Shown in pieces: positions 4,730 through 5,407 of a DNA stretch of 5,407 nt. Position 1 is the stretch's first letter; each line of letters opens with the position of its first letter. The notes under the pieces were generated by a model, which was not told the DNA's origin, ran no database searches, and saw only the letters and a list, made by a program, of their open reading frames with translations. The DNA comes from SpSt-333 sp040751955. Its GTDB lineage: Bacteria; Bacteroidota; Ignavibacteria; UBA10030; UBA8401. The stretch lies in the NCBI GenBank assembly GCA_040751955.1, contig JBFMFY010000112.1, positions 1 to 5,407 of the forward strand. The letters are read 5' to 3'. A program made the position numbers and the translations under genes.

Positions 4730-5407
4730 TTACAATTCAGCAGGAAGATAAAATTGACTTAAATCATCTATTTCAATGAATTCTGTTTTATGACCACTTA
4801 CAGCCAAATAACGGGAAGGATAATTTTTAACTTCTTGAGTCGGAGCTTGGAAATATACTTTTTTAGGTTTCATTGATGCTAGCAATTGTTTGTCAACCTC
4901 ACGATTGAAAAAAGGGAATGAATAACCTATAACTACTAGGATTTCAGTCTTTGCAATATCTGCTTTAGCCGTCTCGATTGTCTTTTGAGATAAACTTGAT
5001 TTCTCCCATGCAAATTGGAGTGTTGGAAGTAAAGATTTTTGATTGACTGCGCGGTCATAGATCAATGGAATTAAATTCATAAACTTTCCAGAATTCATTG
5101 CAATATCATCTGTTGGATTAACAATCTCATTTTCCTGAGTTTTAAAACTAGTAGTTCCATTGATCTTGTATATACAGAAATTTTTGGGCTCATAATTAAA
5201 ATCATTCATTTTTGAGGGAAAAACTTTTAAGGCTATTTGTAAACTTTCTAATGAAGAATTGTTGGTTGTATACTCACTATAAGCCTTTTCAAATTGAAAA
5301 TCGTAATTCCAACTAAGAATTTTTACATTGATCGGAAGCGATCCATTGTTAATTATTGCTGCTAGAAAGCTGTCATAACGCTGGGCTGCAATTGAGACTA
5401 ATTGTTT
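4730..5407 (-). CDS. SIR2-like protein, C-terminal part (runs off right edge)
   Basis: The last 225 codons of a gene whose start lies beyond base 5407. The first ATG in the frame is at 5209, but the frame stays open for 66 more codons to the edge and those codons hold a conserved motif, so 5209 is internal. Seen (fragment numbering): VKILSWNYDFQFE from residue 28 with N34 and D36, matching the sirtuin-like N-x-D motif of the nicotinamide pocket; YKINGTTSF from residue 80, where the family usually has a histidine-glycine pair and N83 stands in the histidine position; and ILVVIGYSFPFFNREVD from residue 156, the C-terminal Rossmann strand and the loop typical of SIR2-like proteins. No membrane segment or extra effector domain follows; it ends 65 residues after GYSFP begins. 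It has no clear terminator before ccdA. Likely NAD binding, with a defence role plausible but unproven. It complements the left-edge fragment exactly. Confidence 0.8.
   Translation of the reverse strand, partial: KQLVSIAAQRYDSFLAAIINNGSLPINVKILSWNYDFQFEKAYSEYTTNNSSLESLQIALKVFPSKMNDFNYEPKNFCIYKINGTTSFKTQENEIVNPTDDIAMNSGKFMNLIPLIYDRAVNQKSLLPTLQFAWEKSSLSQKTIETAKADIAKTEILVVIGYSFPFFNREVDKQLLASMKPKKVYFQAPTQEVKNYPSRYLAVSGHKTEFIEIDDLSQFYLPAEL

Noticed and set aside
4698..4738. Inverted repeat GAATTGTAA / TTACAATTC as a terminator of the right-edge SIR2-like gene
   Set aside because: The stem is 9 bp and AT-rich with a 23-base loop, overlaps the stop codon and has no clear U tract; too weak to call.
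4730..5209. Complete 159-residue gene starting at the ATG at 5209
   Set aside because: The frame is open upstream to the window edge and the upstream codons encode the conserved SWNYD motif, so the ATG is internal to a larger SIR2-like gene.
1..5407. Direct sequence overlap between the window's two ends as proof of circularity
   Set aside because: The last and first bases do not repeat each other. Circularity rests only on the reconstructed reading frame, not on an overlap.

Overview
The window reads as a piece of a Bacteroidota/Ignavibacteria-type bacterial genome (inference). The basis is a two-subunit 2-oxoacid:ferredoxin oxidoreductase with a fused gamma-alpha large subunit, as is common in that group, and one promoter matching the Bacteroidota pattern TTTG-N19-TAnnTTTG. 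All genes are on the minus strand. No RNA gene, CRISPR array, transposase, integrase or replication gene was found. No gene-free stretch exceeds 300 bases; the longest gaps are about 115-125 bases.

Layout in transcription order (right to left). 5407-4730: the C-terminal 225 residues of a SIR2-like protein, entering from beyond the right edge. 4607-3873: a CcdA/DsbD-type membrane thiol-electron carrier. 3857-3830: a strong intercistronic hairpin. 3803-1965 and 1965-916: korA and korB, overlapping by one base and ending at an intrinsic terminator (860-830). 797-444: a small coiled-coil protein with a recent 42-base tandem repeat, transcribed from a promoter nested in the korB terminator and followed by its own hairpin (419-399). 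327-1: the first 109 residues of a SIR2-like protein, leaving by the left edge.

The most striking point is that the two edge fragments are complementary halves of one SIR2-like gene. The left one carries the N-terminal GAGAS nucleotide-binding loop. The right one carries the NYD motif, the position of the usual HG motif, and the C-terminal GYSFP motif. Both are cut exactly at codon boundaries, so joining base 1 to base 5407 gives an uninterrupted 334-codon frame of normal family length and motif order. The window may therefore be a complete circular (or tandemly repeated) 5407-base unit opened inside the SIR2-like gene. It would carry five co-oriented genes and no recognisable replication function. 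It could equally be an assembly loop, or a linear stretch that happens to lie between two SIR2-like genes.

Functionally, KorAB would catalyse reversible CoA-dependent oxidative decarboxylation of a 2-oxoacid (probably 2-oxoglutarate) with ferredoxin. The CcdA-like protein would move reducing equivalents across the membrane to extracytoplasmic thiols. The SIR2-like and coiled-coil genes lie in much more AT-rich DNA and look like an accessory insertion. SIR2-like proteins of this type are often NAD-consuming or NAD-binding defence proteins, but no known partner (HerA, Argonaute, TIR) is visible, and the usual catalytic histidine position reads asparagine.
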